The notes under the pieces are model-generated. The model searched no databases. It had not been told where the DNA came from and was given only the letters and a program-made list of their open reading frames with translations. Below, piece by piece: positions 35,040 through 49,170 of a stretch of DNA of 64,000 bases (positions are counted from its first letter, which is position 1; each line of letters opens with the position of its first letter). The stretch covers positions 76,703,944 to 76,767,943 of the forward strand of contig CP141130.1 in NCBI GenBank assembly GCA_035236585.1. Direction: 5' to 3'. This DNA is from Warburgia ugandensis (Eukaryota; Streptophyta; Magnoliopsida; Canellales; Canellaceae). The position numbers and the translations under genes were made by a program.

Positions 35040-35640
35040 CTAGTCTCTCTTCACTAATCCAGCTGCTACAATCCCATGTTTGTTACATTCGTCATCTTCT
35101 CTACGCTCAATGAAGAACCCAATTCTTCGACTTTGGAATCACTAATCAACAGCCTTCTCTTCTTCTCCTTCAATTTATAAACCTTCAGCTTACCAGAATT
35201 TCCATTACTTGTTCCGGCTCCTTGCTTCACGAAGCTGAAACTTCTTTGCCTTTTCCCACTCTAGGTTTCCCGATCTCAAATTCTCTTTCGTATTGCACGA
35301 ACAACCACAAAAACTCACGAAATTCAAAACTTCTCTTCTACAACAAAAACATCTGATAACGAGGCACGAAGTTGCAGAAACGAAGTCCGGAACATTAGAC
35401 CATCTATTCACCTTATTTAACTAGAAACCCTAGATCTCAACTCTCATCGGAAAACTAAAACAAAATCCGGCAAAAGAAAGCAAAACTGACAGTAAATGGC
35501 GAATTAAGGAGGTCTACCTCATCGAAATCACGATTTCGTTATCTTCGGGTAGATCCTTCTATTTTTAGGCGATCAAATCCATGAACCAAAGCAAATTTCC
35601 TGAGAGAGAGATAGAGGGTGGGGAGAAGAAGGTAGAGTCA
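35040..35640 (-). promoter_or_regulatory. Leader-like region with telo-box, possible minus-strand transcript start
   Basis: The composition resembles a plant 5' leader. On the minus strand a CT-rich start (about 35640) leads to a possible donor (GATGAGGTAGAC, about 35515). A telo-box (AAACCCTA on the plus strand, 35425-35432) lies downstream. A 68-codon minus-strand frame (35205-35411) shows no known motif. Telo-boxes are common near the starts of translation and ribosomal genes, but no coding exon was found to the left. Confidence 0.3.
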
Positions 35641-36950
35641 AACGCCACCTAACCTAGTCAAAAGCCACGTAACAGGCAACGTTGCAAACTCACTAACGGC
35701 TTCAGCTTCCGTCTGCAATTGGGGTGCAAATGTGAAGACTAGTTAAATCGAAGGTTAAAAGGCAAAAACTTGAGACGTTTTAAAGCAAATTTTCCTTTAT
35801 GTGAACGTATATATAATTATCTATGGATACAACCCTACAATTAACGTCCATAAGCTTAAGCTTCAGCAAGAAACAGCCCACTAACCCAAGGTTAAGGCTG
35901 GCACTAGCAGGGATAACATCACTATTGACGGATAATTTTATCTATGATTTGTTATCCCGTTTCCAAACAGCTTCTTTACGAGGGACCCATGCCCAGCTGA
36001 CACGCTAGTCTGCATGCCATGAAACTTGGCGTCAAGTAAAAAGTTGTCCAGATTCCAAAGTTGTGAAATCAGTAAATCATTAAGAATTAGACCAGATCAT
36101 GTCTAGGCCGTCAGATCTTCTTGCCATTCTTTACCATTGATTCCATTTGAAATTGCCAACGCAGCTCTACAATCACGTATGTCATGTTTTTTCCCTTTGT
36201 TAATGGCAGACCAGGGAGATGGCCGTTCCTTTGCTGCTTTTCTGTTACCGAATTCTAGTCATTCTTGGGATATAGTTTGTAAGTAAAGATTCATGTGGCT
36301 TGATGACGATGATCATGAGTTTGTAAGTAAAGAAATTGAATACCTTTGACTACTGCTCCTGCCATACATCTTTTATATTTTCTGAAACTCGCCTTTAGAT
36401 AGATTATACATTCAGTAGAAAATTAAGGAGACGAACGAGTCAGATCATGCAAAAGTGGATTCCGAAAAATGTGATGGACACACCTTTGTGGTCTGTTTAG
36501 CTTTCCTCTTTGGAATTTTCTGAGAGGGCTCAGGGTGCCGGAGTTGCTATAGATAGACGGTCGGATGTATCAAAACTAAATGGTTCCATGTTTAAAAAGG
36601 TCCAGCTAGTTGGTCATCCAAACCGCTCATTTGCTGGGTCCGTCTTGGCCATCTTATGACCTTATATTTGATGCATCAAACAGTCCTAACCCCCTGACTG
36701 CTAAAGAGATTGGTGGGACGTGCATTTACTCTATGGGTGGCCAGGATGATCCAATTGAGATCATGTCTGGGGCATTAAGAACCTTATTAGAATTAACTAA
36801 TATAGTTTAGGTTGGTCTGCTTAACACAAATTTTAGATAAACGACTAGGATTAGCAAAATGATGGACCAACTTGTAATATTAGTCCACTAACCTAAAGAA
36901 CCCAAGGAAACAAGGGATGGAGTTGGGAACATTGGAGGGGGAACAGAATA
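35641..36950. other. No gene seen; upstream flank of the Rho-GDI gene
   Basis: Non-coding, mixed composition. Phrases such as GGCCGTCAGATC and AACCGCTCATTTG look like repeat-derived text, but no termini were found. Confidence 0.4.
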
Positions 36951-36963
36951 AGGATAGAATATG

Positions 36964-36972
36964 TATATAAAA
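36964..36972 (+). promoter_or_regulatory. TATA box of the Rho-GDI gene
   Basis: TATATAAAA, about 400 bp before the start codon. Transcription would start near 36995-37000, giving a leader of about 375 bases. The next ATG at 37046 opens a 71-codon upstream frame in that leader. Confidence 0.6.
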
Positions 36973-37190
36973 GGAAACGGAGAAAAAGAAGAGAAAAAAG
37001 CTGCAACTAAGGAAATTTCCAAGTTGAATTCTCTTTAGAGAAGGGATGTCATTGGTTAACAAAGCAGTGGACCCACTTTCCACCACCTGCCCATCACCCC
37101 AATTTAGCCGTATATCCACCAACTTTCCCTCTTTTTCTAACTACACGGAGATAAGGAAAGAGAGAGAACGTGCTCCCCACACAAAACCAC

Positions 37191-37191
<1 letters not shown>

Positions 37192-37222
<31 letters not shown>
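37192..37222. repeat. CT array in the Rho-GDI leader
   Basis: (CT)n of about 31 bp, 150 bp before the start codon, within the predicted 5' UTR; Y-patch-like pyrimidine tracts are common in plant leaders. Confidence 0.95.
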
Positions 37223-37228
<6 letters not shown>

Positions 37229-37370
37229 TCCCTTCATTTTCTCCCCACCCAATTTTGGTAAACGCTCCCTCCCTCAAATCTGTCGTAAAATGCGCCTACA
37301 AGACTTTGAACAAAGACTTGTTCTTCCCCTCCTACCTGTTTTCTCTTTCTAGTTTGGTTTTTGCACCAAC

Positions 37371-38735
37371 ATGTCGGCGGTAATGAATGCGGTGGCAGGA
37401 TCCAAGAACGTTTCCTTCAATTCTTCTGAAATGGAGAAAGATGGAAAGGGCCAAGGAGAGCCGATTGAACCCCAGGATGATGTTGGTAATACCAGTGAGA
37501 ATGAAGGAGTGGAACATCTCAGCAGGAAACTTAGTTGTGCTTCTATTGCTTCCACTGAAAACAATGATGATGACGATCTAGACGACGACGACGAGGAGCC
37601 AAAGCCCCCCAAAGATCTTGTTCTTGGGCCCCAATTCACTCTCAAAGAACAGTTCGAGAAAGATGGGGTGAATTAGAAAAACATAGCCATTTCTCTGTTT
37701 TCCTCTGGTTTTTTCTTATGCTATTCTTTCTGTTCTTGATGTGAAATTCTACTTCTGTGTTTGATTTCTTATGTGGGTCTTTGAAAAATCTGGGGAAAAT
37801 CCTTTTCAGGATGATGAGAGTCTGAGGAGATGGAAGGAACAGCTTCTTGGGAGTGTAGATTTATCTGAGGTTGGAGGTATACATTTATCTGTTCAAGAAC
37901 CTTTTTTGTGAGTTTTGTTTGATAGGGATCAATTACCTCTGCCCCATAAATTGATGTACTTGATTTGCTCAAAAAATTTGGACAGCTATATATTAACATT
38001 GCTCCTGTGACTATGGTACTAGAATGGGTCATATTACCGCCGGTGCTATGTTTCTCTCCTAAAGAAAATGCTACTGCTTCATTAAAATTCTTGCAGAGAA
38101 TCCAGAACCAGAGGTGCAGCTCAAAAGCCTTACTATCGTAGTACCGGATCGAGCCGATGTCATTCTACCAATCCCATTGGTTCCGAATGCCAAGGGCTAT
38201 GCATTTGCCCTCAAAGATGGAAGCAAATACCGTCTCAAATTCACCTTTGTAGTCTCCAACAACATTGTCTCTGGTCTTAAATATACAAACACAGTATGGA
38301 AGACGGGATTGAGAGGTGCAATTTTGATCTAGTCATTTCTTCCGAACATCTTCTCTCGCTTGGTTTCTTGATAAGGATTGCCATGTTACTAATCTGTTCT
38401 TTTGGCATGAATCAATGCAGTGGAGAATACAAAACAAATGCTTGGAACTTTCAGCCCTCAAAAAGAACCTTACACATATGAAATGGATGAAGAAACCACT
38501 CCTTCTGGTATATTTGCAAGGGGTTCATATTCTGCAAGAACTAAGGTAAATGGAAAGTGCAGTACTTACATTAAATATATCTGGGTTCTATATACAATGA
38601 TTATCTTGTTTTAGATTTCTCTCAGACTATGAAAAAAGCCCCCTCTGAATTACTCTGTTTCAGTTTGTAGACGATGATGGAAAATGCCATTTGGATATGA
38701 ATTACTTCTTCGAAATTCGGAAGGACTGGCCATAA
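37371..38735 (+). CDS. Rho GDP-dissociation inhibitor, five exons, 259 aa
   Basis: Binds prenylated Rho/ROP GTPases in the cytosol, extracts them from membranes and holds them in the GDP form; in plants this restricts polar growth (Arabidopsis SCN1/GDI1). Exons: 37371-37667, 37810-37876, 38097-38315, 38421-38545 and 38664-38735 (780 nt with stop). All introns are GT-AG and all joins keep frame. Residues 1-80 are a low-complexity acidic extension with a Ser-rich stretch (SRKLSCASIAS) and an Asp/Glu run. The GDI arm follows (LGPQFTLKEQFEKDG, then DDESLRRWKEQLLGSV). The immunoglobulin-like prenyl-binding domain has LKSLTIVVPDRADV, KFTFVVSNNIVSGLKYTNTV, MLGTFSPQKEPY, EETTPSGIFARGSYSARTK and a C-terminus close to FEIRKDWP. 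The start is the first ATG of the frame. The other in-frame reading through intron 1 stops at once. Arabidopsis GDI1 is about 240 aa, so the length fits. Confidence 0.95.
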
Positions 38736-41700
38736 CCCTCTTGATATTTCGATTCTCCCGACTGCAATACAATCTGACGATTTTTTGGGCTTCTCTGGAA
38801 TTCACCAGATAACAAGTAGAGATTTTTTTTTTTTCGCTACTGAATTCTGTATCTTGTAATCTAAACGGTGAAATTATATTACTTTCTCATTTTTAATCTG
38901 CTAATTCTTTTTTAGAAGACTTAGGCCAGTGAATTGCTGCAGATCGCTACTGCCAGTGGATAACTGAACAGGCTGTAAACGGAGAGTTCATCCACCCCAG
39001 AAGTTGTTTAGTGACCTTGTTCTCTCTGATGATCCTCGATATCTGTGTTTGTTTCTGTGGGAATGTTTGGTTTTTATTGCTGCTAAATGCTTATGTCCAA
39101 GCTGCCAAAGTGTCAGACTGCTTAACTTTCTAATGGAACAAATGTTGCCGGAATCTTTCTGATCTTTTAATGTTTTCCGTGTTGAATTTGTACTAGTCCT
39201 TTAATAGAGATGGGTATCTGCTAGCTGGTCCTTCCACTAGGATTTTCATCTCAATGGGATGAGTATGAAATGGTAACTTAATGACTGCTGGTGCAGTGGA
39301 CTGCAAAATAATTATGTGAGAATCCAAGGTTGCATCGGAGACTACTAGTCAACAATATCATGGGGTGTGATGTGATGGATGTGCAGGGCCTAGAGGTAAA
39401 ATGGAGTCCACTTGTTCAATGACCAAAATCACTGCTATAGATGATCCGTACACCAAGATTCTCCCTTGTTTCGTGATTCTAAGCCATCGATTTCTTGGGT
39501 TCTTTTTGGATGACTGTACGCCCCCGCTGCTTTATTTTCTAATCTTCCATTTGAACGCCAGTGATTACATAACTTTGTGCATGGCTCATTCGTAGTAAGT
39601 CTAGCGGTTAAGACTGCTTAGGTCCTTGTAGCTCTTCCTGCCCATATATATATATATATAAAAATGTGGCTAATCCAGTAAGAACTCGTACATTAAATAC
39701 CTTTTACATGTCTTCCATTTGAGAAAACTCCGGAGAAATAAACAAAAGTAAACTCTACATGAAAGCTCTTAATAGTGTTTTTAGGAGTTGCATTGGTTAC
39801 TGAGGAAGCAGGAAACTTCCCATTTTAGAAATCATATGTTGGAAGCACCGCATAGACTCACTGAGGATACTGGATACATGACTTCAGGGGATGTCGGTTC
39901 TCTGGAACACTGCCATACTGGCAAGGTAAAAGCACTGGGGAGCTCTTGCCCACCACATATCAATGTGTAAAAACTGGGTGATCCATCTCGGGGATCAGCC
40001 AATTTAGATCAGATTGGTAGAAAACCTGGTTGAATCACCCAAATGACTCGGATGATGTCATCATAATATTGAATTGGTGAATTGGGTGAGTTGGATGGGA
40101 TAACTCCGATGAGTTTTTGAAAGATTGCCGAGTTTCTCAGTAACTCTATAAGTTCTAAAATTTTACCCCTCTTAATGAACAATGGTGAATAAGAGGACTT
40201 TGCTTGTGATTTTCTACTTCCTTAATCATCATAAATCTCTGAAATTTATTGTTTTAGATAAAAGATATCGAGAAGAAGAAGACCCAAGAATTAGATTTCT
40301 AATTTTCATTAAAAGGGAATCAAACAAAGAGTTTAAAATCTGCTACTTGTTGTTGTTTGTGTGAACAGTAACAATATTTTGCTTATGTTTTGAACTTAAA
40401 ATTTTCTTTAATTTACTGTATTTTTTATTGATCAAAAGCATGATTATGTTCTAATCCATGTTACAAAGAATTTTATATTAATTTTTAGCGAGAAATCAAA
40501 GCTTAAATTATTGAATTTCATTGAAGAAGATTAACATGTACTATTGCTTAGGTTGACAAATATAGTATGTTTATGATTGAATATATCACTATTGATTTCT
40601 TTTCTTGAAATCTAATCATACATTAAGATTCTTTATTATTTAATTGTATTATAAAAGAAGTTGGATTAAAAATTTCTATTGGAAAGTCATTGAACTTAGT
40701 GGCCAAAGTCCGCAACTTAATCACAGGTTACTGTTCTAAAGTATGGAACTTGAATATAAAAATAGACCCATTGTTTCTTCTTTGATTCTTCCTCACCAGC
40801 ATATTAAAAACATCTTTCTTCCTCTCATAATTCTCGAAGATGAAAACAAATTATAATTTCAAAATTTTCTACTTTATGTTTTTTTGTCAAATATTTGTTG
40901 GTGTTAGCTTAATTTTGTTTGATTGCTTTCATCTATGTATTATATAAACATGTATTCTTATTCAAAGTGAGAAATTTAAATCTTTGTTTTGTAGGTTTAT
41001 TATTGCTGATAGCTTGACAATTTTTTATACATTTTTGTATTTTTAAAGATTTTTATTATTTATGTATAACTATTTAATTATTTTTGAACTCGATTGTTGG
41101 CAGGATCAATTGACTAGATGGAAAACTAGGATAGGTAGCTATCCGAGTATCCGAGTTTTCTGATTTCTTAAACACTGCTCATATTCATTCTTTACTTGAT
41201 CAGAAGCTAGTAACATTAGTCTGGGAAATACAAACAAAAGTTTCATTTGTTGCTCTAGAAAATATAACATAGGACTTACTAGCAAGGGAACTTGTGATGA
41301 AAATTTTAGTAAAATCTTGCAGAGCAGATAGAGAAGGAAATCTTAGTTGGGTGCATTTCACGTTGGAATAGATCACATTCTGGATAGATATTAAACTCCA
41401 TCCACTATGCCTTGTCTATTATAAAGGGGATAGCATGGGTACTGTTGAACGTGGGAGAGCCAAATTCTTCTTTCCGTAATCCTTCAAAGAAAGTATTCGG
41501 GATACAAACCATGATCTTGAGATTGGAAATTATGTGTCTGATATAAGTGGTCCTAGCAATGAAAATGTGTAACCACTACGCAAGCCACATACTCCTTCCC
41601 AATCATGCTAGGTTGATCTGACTACCTATTAGATACACTTGAGTGAGTCGACCATCTATATTAACATTAGATTGCAGTGGATTACTTAGCCTTAACATTT

Positions 41701-44700
41701 TCGTCGTCATCGTCGTTGTTGTTGGTATGGCTAACCTTCATTCGTGTAGACCCCTTTTGTTCTTCCTGTACGTTGATTATATGGCTCACTAGAAGTGAAG
41801 TCATGATCATTAGAACTGAACTGCTACCATAATTTCTACTAGATATTCATCCGCAGCCTTCTCCATTTAATCGTGCGGCAGATGAGGCATTCATGATAGA
41901 CGTCTTCAACTTCCATGATTTCTAGCATCAGCTTATAGATATTTCCATTGCCTTGATGAATAATTATTTGAAGATAATGTCGGTTTTGGGACCATTATTG
42001 CTACAAGGACTTAGCATTCTTGTCCTAAGCCATGCGACATATAGAACAATTCTTCATCTAGCAAAGGTATCTAAAATGCTGCTAGCCCATTGATATACCC
42101 TTGAATTTCTTGAGATACACTGTGTGCACAATTTTCATAGCTGGGCATCTGCTTCTCTAGATGCTCCTCTATGTTTGGTGGCTTGACACTAGTTGTTCTC
42201 AAAGCAGTACAGTGCTATACTTTCTTTGCAATATTACAACCTAGTACCGTGAATGTTGTTAAAGTAATCCATTTGTGAAGCACAATTTTCTTTTCCCATG
42301 TTTTGCAAAAATGATAATTGCGTGACCGTTGAAGCATGATTTCTCCATTCCAAGGTTGGTGGAACTTTAATTTTATTTGTCACAACAGCTATGAGTTTAA
42401 TGGAGTGAATCAAGAAAAGCGGGAGACATGAAAAGGGCAGTTGGAGGAGAAGCTGATCGAGAGCTTTTCAGGCTTCGATGTCATGAAGAAGGTCATAAAT
42501 TTGCGCGAAAAGAAAGGGTTTGGGAGAGACATGGCAACCGAAAATTTGTGGGGTTCATATGTACATTGGTTGTACGTCTATACAAAATGGAACAGTAAGA
42601 AAGTTCACCTTACAGATAGAAACGAGGAAAGAATCGGAAGAGGATTCCTAGCTGATATAGTCATAGGAAACTTTCAAGGTGGTCTCCAAGCTTGCCTGGA
42701 TCTTCTTGTATGGTAAGACTTTACCTCTGTTGCATAGTTAATTAGACTAGAAAATTTCTTTGTCAATGGTGTCGCTTTATCCTCTTGACTAGTTTTTAAG
42801 TCTACTTCTGTCTTTAATTATTGAGCACGTCACCATGAAGAATTTAACCTGTGCTGCACGTTCTCTGCAGTATACTCCATATTTGATGATCTAGCGAAAC
42901 CAATACTTACCTGGTTTTTCTCAAAAACACGAGTATACTGGTAACTGAAAGCATAACCTCTCTCTTTCTTCTTTAGTGGATGGGCCGCTGGTCCTTTTCC
43001 TCATTCATTCTCTCTTCTTCTTCTCGTTCTCCCTTCCTTTTATCTTGTTAATCGGTGGGGCACCATTGCTTGCTAGACCCTTCCTTGTAGCTAAATTTTG
43101 TTATCGACTACCTCCATCATTCTCTTTGAGGTCAATGCAGTAGCCAACACTTCTGCTTGGGAATAATGGCAATGGACTAGGTGGGTGTTGGCAGGATCCT
43201 AGCAGCATTAACCTTGACGGAGGGAGAAAGTTAGGAATTGTTCTAGCAACATGATTGTACTTGTATTCCCGAGTCAGAAAAAACGGCAGTTATGGACAAA
43301 GTGCAAATGGCATTTCCGAGGCCGGATAAATCAACCCAAGACTATACGGACGAATAAATTGGAGTCAGTCAGTCGTCACTTCTTGGCACCTCAGCAACGT
43401 TACCTTGAGGCACCCGACTTTTACACGAGGGGTCCGGTCGTTGGTTTGATCCATCCCATCCATATGATTTCTTAGACTTGGAAATGTAAGAACCCAAATG
43501 TTACAACTAGATTCGCCATCCTTTTTCATAGAGGATTTTATCCTCTGGTAAATCTATATCAAAGATAGGCAACCCAATATAAATCAACACACTTGGATGA
43601 TCTAGCTATTTGTTTGGGATCTTTGAAAAAATTACTAAAAATGGATAATCACTATTTTTTATGATGAAAAGATAGGCTAAAGACATCCAATGAATATGAA
43701 ATTTGATCTCTAGCCCATCTAGACTATTCCAAATATAATAAGTTGCTTACATGCATAGAACAAAGCTTCCACACCCTTAAAAAAAAGGATACGGACTTCT
43801 CCTCTCTCTTAAAAGTGTTTATGTCTAGTAGGATTGTTACACATATGGATATGATGAAAATAATCTTTTGATCTTCTCATGTGGAAGATTAAAAACTTTA
43901 TGTACTCTACGGTCTACATTGTGTGACTAAGCACATTTTTTTCGGATGCTAGAATCATCAAATTGGCATGATATTTGAGATCATACATATCCAGAGTCAT
44001 GGAAATAAGACGAAATGCAAAAATCAACCAAAGGTGGGACTATTATGTAAATTTTGGTTTTTTTTTGGGCTACAAGTGAAGAATTACAAAGTGCAAATCA
44101 CCCATACACTCACACAATCCAAAATGTAATCTCTTGCTAAAGGCAAAAGTGACGACTTGAACTGATGACCAAGCATTTTTCAAGAAAGATACAGAGTTGT
44201 TTGTAACCAATTGTGTTGGACATTTGTTGGCATATAAAAGTGTGGTTTGTCTCATGTTGATTTGCCTTGATGTCACCCTTAGTGCATTATTGGGCTCACG
44301 TGCTTTGCACAACCAAGCAAGAAATAGGATAAGTGATAAAATAGACATAGGCACTTAAAAACAAAACATTAGTGAAAATAAAAAGAAATAAGTTGTAATA
44401 GTGGATCTTTGGAAACCAAAATAGGAAGAGAGAGATAGAGAAATAAAACTAAAAATAGGAGAAAAATAGGAGAAGATAAAGCAAATTTAGTGGAGATACA
44501 AGAAGTGATGACTGATATTTATGACATAACATTTGCATAGAGAAAGTTTCAAAAAATTGGAGATCTAAACAATGTTAATAATTGGGTAGACTTCTACACC
44601 AAAAATATTTAGGAAACACTAGAGAAAATTTATAGGGGGTTATTCAACATAAAGGTACATTATAGTTTGCCCAGCTATAAACCTTATAAACATTGAGAAG

Positions 44701-45230
44701 TATAAGCAACTTTTGCATGTGTTTAGACAACATTAGTATAACTTGTCAAGCTATAATTTTTTGCCTCTTTAGGTATCTGGGCCTATAGCTCTTCAAGTTA
44801 TAAAATTCTATCTTTTTCTATTCAAATACTAAAAAAAATATTTTCATTAATAAAATGATGTTAGTCCCATTCTAGATACCCAATGAGCCCACTTTAGGTG
44901 GGTTAAACCTATATATGACATCATTTCTTTAAATTAAGCCCATTTAACCTGATTATGGACTTAACAGAGCATTATGTCTACATCTAACCTCACCCATGTC
45001 TATATAGAGCGATGCTTTCTATTTATGTGGGCCCACAAATATACAAACATGTAAGTACACCTATTTGTGGGCTCATGCATACAGACATAAGCATGTAATT
45101 ATACCTTCTTTGGGTCCATCATAAACCTGTAATTGCACTCATGGGTCCATCATACATGCATTGTTGTAACTATACATGTGTGTGGGTCCATTCATTCATA
45201 CATAAACTTATAATTATATTTGTTTGAGCT
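38736..45230. other. No gene recognised; AT-rich
   Basis: The 3' UTR of the Rho-GDI gene lies at the left end, but no clear AATAAA was placed. A (TA)n run of about 18 bp is at 39642-39660. Related phrases around GACTCGG and GAGTTTCTC (40050-40140) and TCCGAGTTTTCTGATTTCTT (41147-41168) hint at a dispersed repeat. A 91-codon frame at 42441-42716 shows no known motif. Confidence 0.45.
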
Positions 45231-46023
<793 letters not shown>

Positions 46024-46028
46024 TTCAC

Positions 46029-49014
46029 TATAATGACTCAAACATTTTACGCGATTTTTGCATCACATTTACTAAATTGATAGAAATTGATTAATTGTAT
46101 AAATATATATATAGAATTAACTATATTAAATATTCTATTTCAATTAAAATATAAAACAAAGGAAATTGTTAGAAAAGTTAGTATCATTAGATTCTACGAT
46201 CGAAATGAAATGCAACGCCTAAAAGGACACTGAAAACAGAGTTCGTATGAAGAAGTTATAAGCATTTGAAGATGGAGGGTATATCTGTAATTTGACTGTA
46301 AAACAACTAAGACCCGAAAACACAAGGAGCTGTTTTACTAACGGTACCCCCCAGGTCGTCCCTGCCTCTAACCTTGCCTCTGCAAGTGGGCAGCACCGCC
46401 TTTGCAAGGCTATAAAGCCCTCTTCTCCCCTCTCACTATGATCATCATTTTTCCCGTCTTTTCTGGCTGATTCAGCTTTGATTTTCGGAAGCATGGAGGA
46501 ACCGCACCACCGGCGATGGGCATCCTCTTAGGCTGCCCAGCTAAGCTTCTCCTCTCCTCTCCTTCCCTCTCTTCTTCCACTTCATTTTCCCCCAGAATCT
46601 GGCCGGATTTGGTGTTTCCCAGCCGGAGAACACATTGGGGAAGATGGGTTCGTTCTAGAACCCTCGACCCGATGACCAAGGTTTTCGACAGGGGTAAAGG
46701 GAGCCAAACCCACTGCTAAGGGCACCATTTCAGGCTTCCCAGGTAAGTCCTCACCTTCCCCCTTGGTTTTTCTCTCCTCCCAGCCCAAATCCTGCCGGAT
46801 TTGCGTTTTCCCTACTGAAATCGCTAGAGAAAACTGGGATGAAACCCAGCCCTCTGACCAGAAGCGTCCCAAGGACGCAGCTTATGACCCACGAGCAGAA
46901 CACGCTGCCTGGGGCGATCACATGGCGCGCCGCGTGCGGGTGGGTTCTCGACTTGACCGGGATGCACGGGGCATCCTGGGAGCCGACACATGCGGGCACC
47001 CGTGCTGAAGACGTGTCCGCGCAACGCCATCCAGTATGCGCACCTTGGCACGACGCTTTGGCATGTACACGCATGCGAACGCAGTTCTGGTTCGGCCAAG
47101 ACGAGCACATGTCCTAAGCACCGTGATGTGTAAGCTTGATATGGACGAATTTGGTTCGTTTGTAGATTCGCGACGCTAAAAACCCAATTAAGGAGGCTAT
47201 ATATAACTTCAATTGATGATCTGAGAGAACCATTGAGTTTGTATCGACAACGCGGAGTTAATGAGATTATGAAAGTTAGGTCAGGTGACTATTTTACATG
47301 ACTATAGCCCAAAAACTATAGAAATCTCATAGATTTACCATGTCAAAGATGATCAGATCTCATGAATTGATCCATTAGAGGTTAATAGCTCAGGATCAAC
47401 CCTAGATTACATGTATCCATCCCTAAATTATAAGGTCAAATCATTAACTAGTAGATCCATATGTAAGATCTAGCCAGAAAACATATTAAGCAAGGATTTG
47501 TGATCCTAAAGGTTAAATCTAGCCGTTAATCTATAAGTCTAAGTAATGATCTACAAAGGATGAAAAATAATATTGGAATCCTTGTTATCAATTAATAACT
47601 AGGGCCTCATGAAGATGGGTCAGGGTCGAGTAATGAAGAAAGCGATTTATGAGACATCGAGGTAGGTAGTCTGATACTACTAAGTTTTTTTTAAATACAT
47701 CTTAAACTCTGACTTACCTTTATTACCGTTTTTAGCCTGCTTTTGAGATATGATGTTCTTATACGAGTATAAGGAATTGTCTTCATATTTTATGGCTTTG
47801 AATACGATATTAGCATAAACTAATTTTATGCACTGTTTGCATGGTTGAAAATAAATGCATAAATTGTATGATTTTGATGAGTGAGATTTGGATTTATCTA
47901 TATATGCTTTTTGGGCTATTGAGCCTGGTGGGTACTATGTTGAGAAGTTGTTATGTACAAGGTTGGCCTCCCGGCCTCTACCACTAAAAGGGTGGATGGT
48001 ATCACTGCCAAAAAGGCATTGTCCCTTCCTGACTGCTGTGATAAATAGGGACGACCACTAGAGGTGTCACAGCACCCTTTCAGGGATAGCCATAGTCACC
48101 GTGGAGGTTATGGTGGGTAGGTATCTAGATATCGGAGTCACATGATTCAGATGTGTGCTGATCGTGAGCATAGTGACCATATGATTTCAGTGTTATTGAT
48201 ATGTATATGGCATTGAGATGGCCATATACGAGTACTTGTGACCAATTGGCGTGATGTGTTCACTAAGAGACTCTAAGCATGATACTGCATCTGCTTGGAA
48301 GATGACTATTTTAAGAGTTTCATGATTATTAGATTTGACTCGTGGTTTGACATGTTTGCCGAGATCTTCTTACATGAATTTATGGATTTCTACTCTATGG
48401 TTTTCAATCAAATTTATATTTTTGAAATACTAGATTTAGATAAAAGATTTCGTGGTTGAATTTGCATAAATGAACTTTTGTTTTATGCATAAATATGCAT
48501 GTTTATATAAAAAGGAATCACTGATGTTTTACATAATAAAGCACCTTGAATTATACATGTTGCCTACCGTGTTTTCAAAATAGTAGTATCAAATAACCTA
48601 TTGAGTAAGAGGAATACTCACCCCAAATATATTATTTTTATAGATTAGTCCAAAAAGGGGTTAAAAGAAACTCCAGGTCATGTTGGTGTTACAATCAAGT
48701 AAATGAAAAAGAGACAAGTATGAATGTAAGTAAACTCTCTATCCCCTTGGATATGTACCTGTACTTACTACAGTTGGGCTGTGAGCTGTCACTGGATAGA
48801 CCTGGAAAGACATTTATTATCAGAGTAATTTTCAAAACTACTTTAGTTGTTGTGAAAGTCATTGACACTCGAGGTTTTCAAAATGAATTTAAACAAACGA
48901 TTTTTCCACTGCATTGCATTGTTTTTTATAAAAATGGTTTCAAATAGGGATGCATCCCACATTAGGAGTTAGGTTTGCATTTTAAAAATGCATGTGAAAA
49001 CCCGAGTCTTCACA
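46029..49014 (+). mobile_element. Solo long LTR, family copy 2 (TSD TTCAC)
   Basis: Begins TATAATGACTCAAACATTTT (TG changed to TA) and ends AACCCGAGTCTTCACA. Flanked by perfect TTCAC at 46024-46028 and 49015-49019. It shares landmarks in order with copy 1: GGGCTGTGAGCTGTCACTGG before the end, CCGGCCTCTACCACTAA in the middle, and GTATCGACAACGCGGAG in U5. TATA box TATAAAG at 46411-46417. No internal region. The overlapping open frames at 46500-47120 on both strands come from its GC-rich part. Confidence 0.88.
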
Positions 49015-49077
49015 TTCACTCTCTTAAGGTATTCTTTACTTTGACTTTTCACTAATCTGTGCAACATTTTATATACC

Positions 49078-49170
49078 AGTTGACATTGTGTTGCCCAAAA
49101 ATGAAGGACTAAAGCACTTGAACAAGTTGACATTGTGTTGCCCACAAACGAAGGACTAAAGCACTTGCAG
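49078..49170. repeat. 47-bp tandem duplication
   Basis: Two copies of AGTTGACATTGTGTTGCCCA, then AGGACTAAAGCACTTG (49078-49124 and 49125-49170), with few differences. Confidence 0.9.

Noticed and set aside
42441..42716. 91-codon frame beginning MEEKLIESFSGF
   Set aside because: Looks protein-like, but I recognise no family and see no neighbouring exons; left unannotated.
46219..47121. Several overlapping frames of 67-119 codons on both strands
   Set aside because: They lie in the GC-rich part of solo LTR copy 2, where stops are scarce; no conserved domain and no match between frames of different LTR copies.
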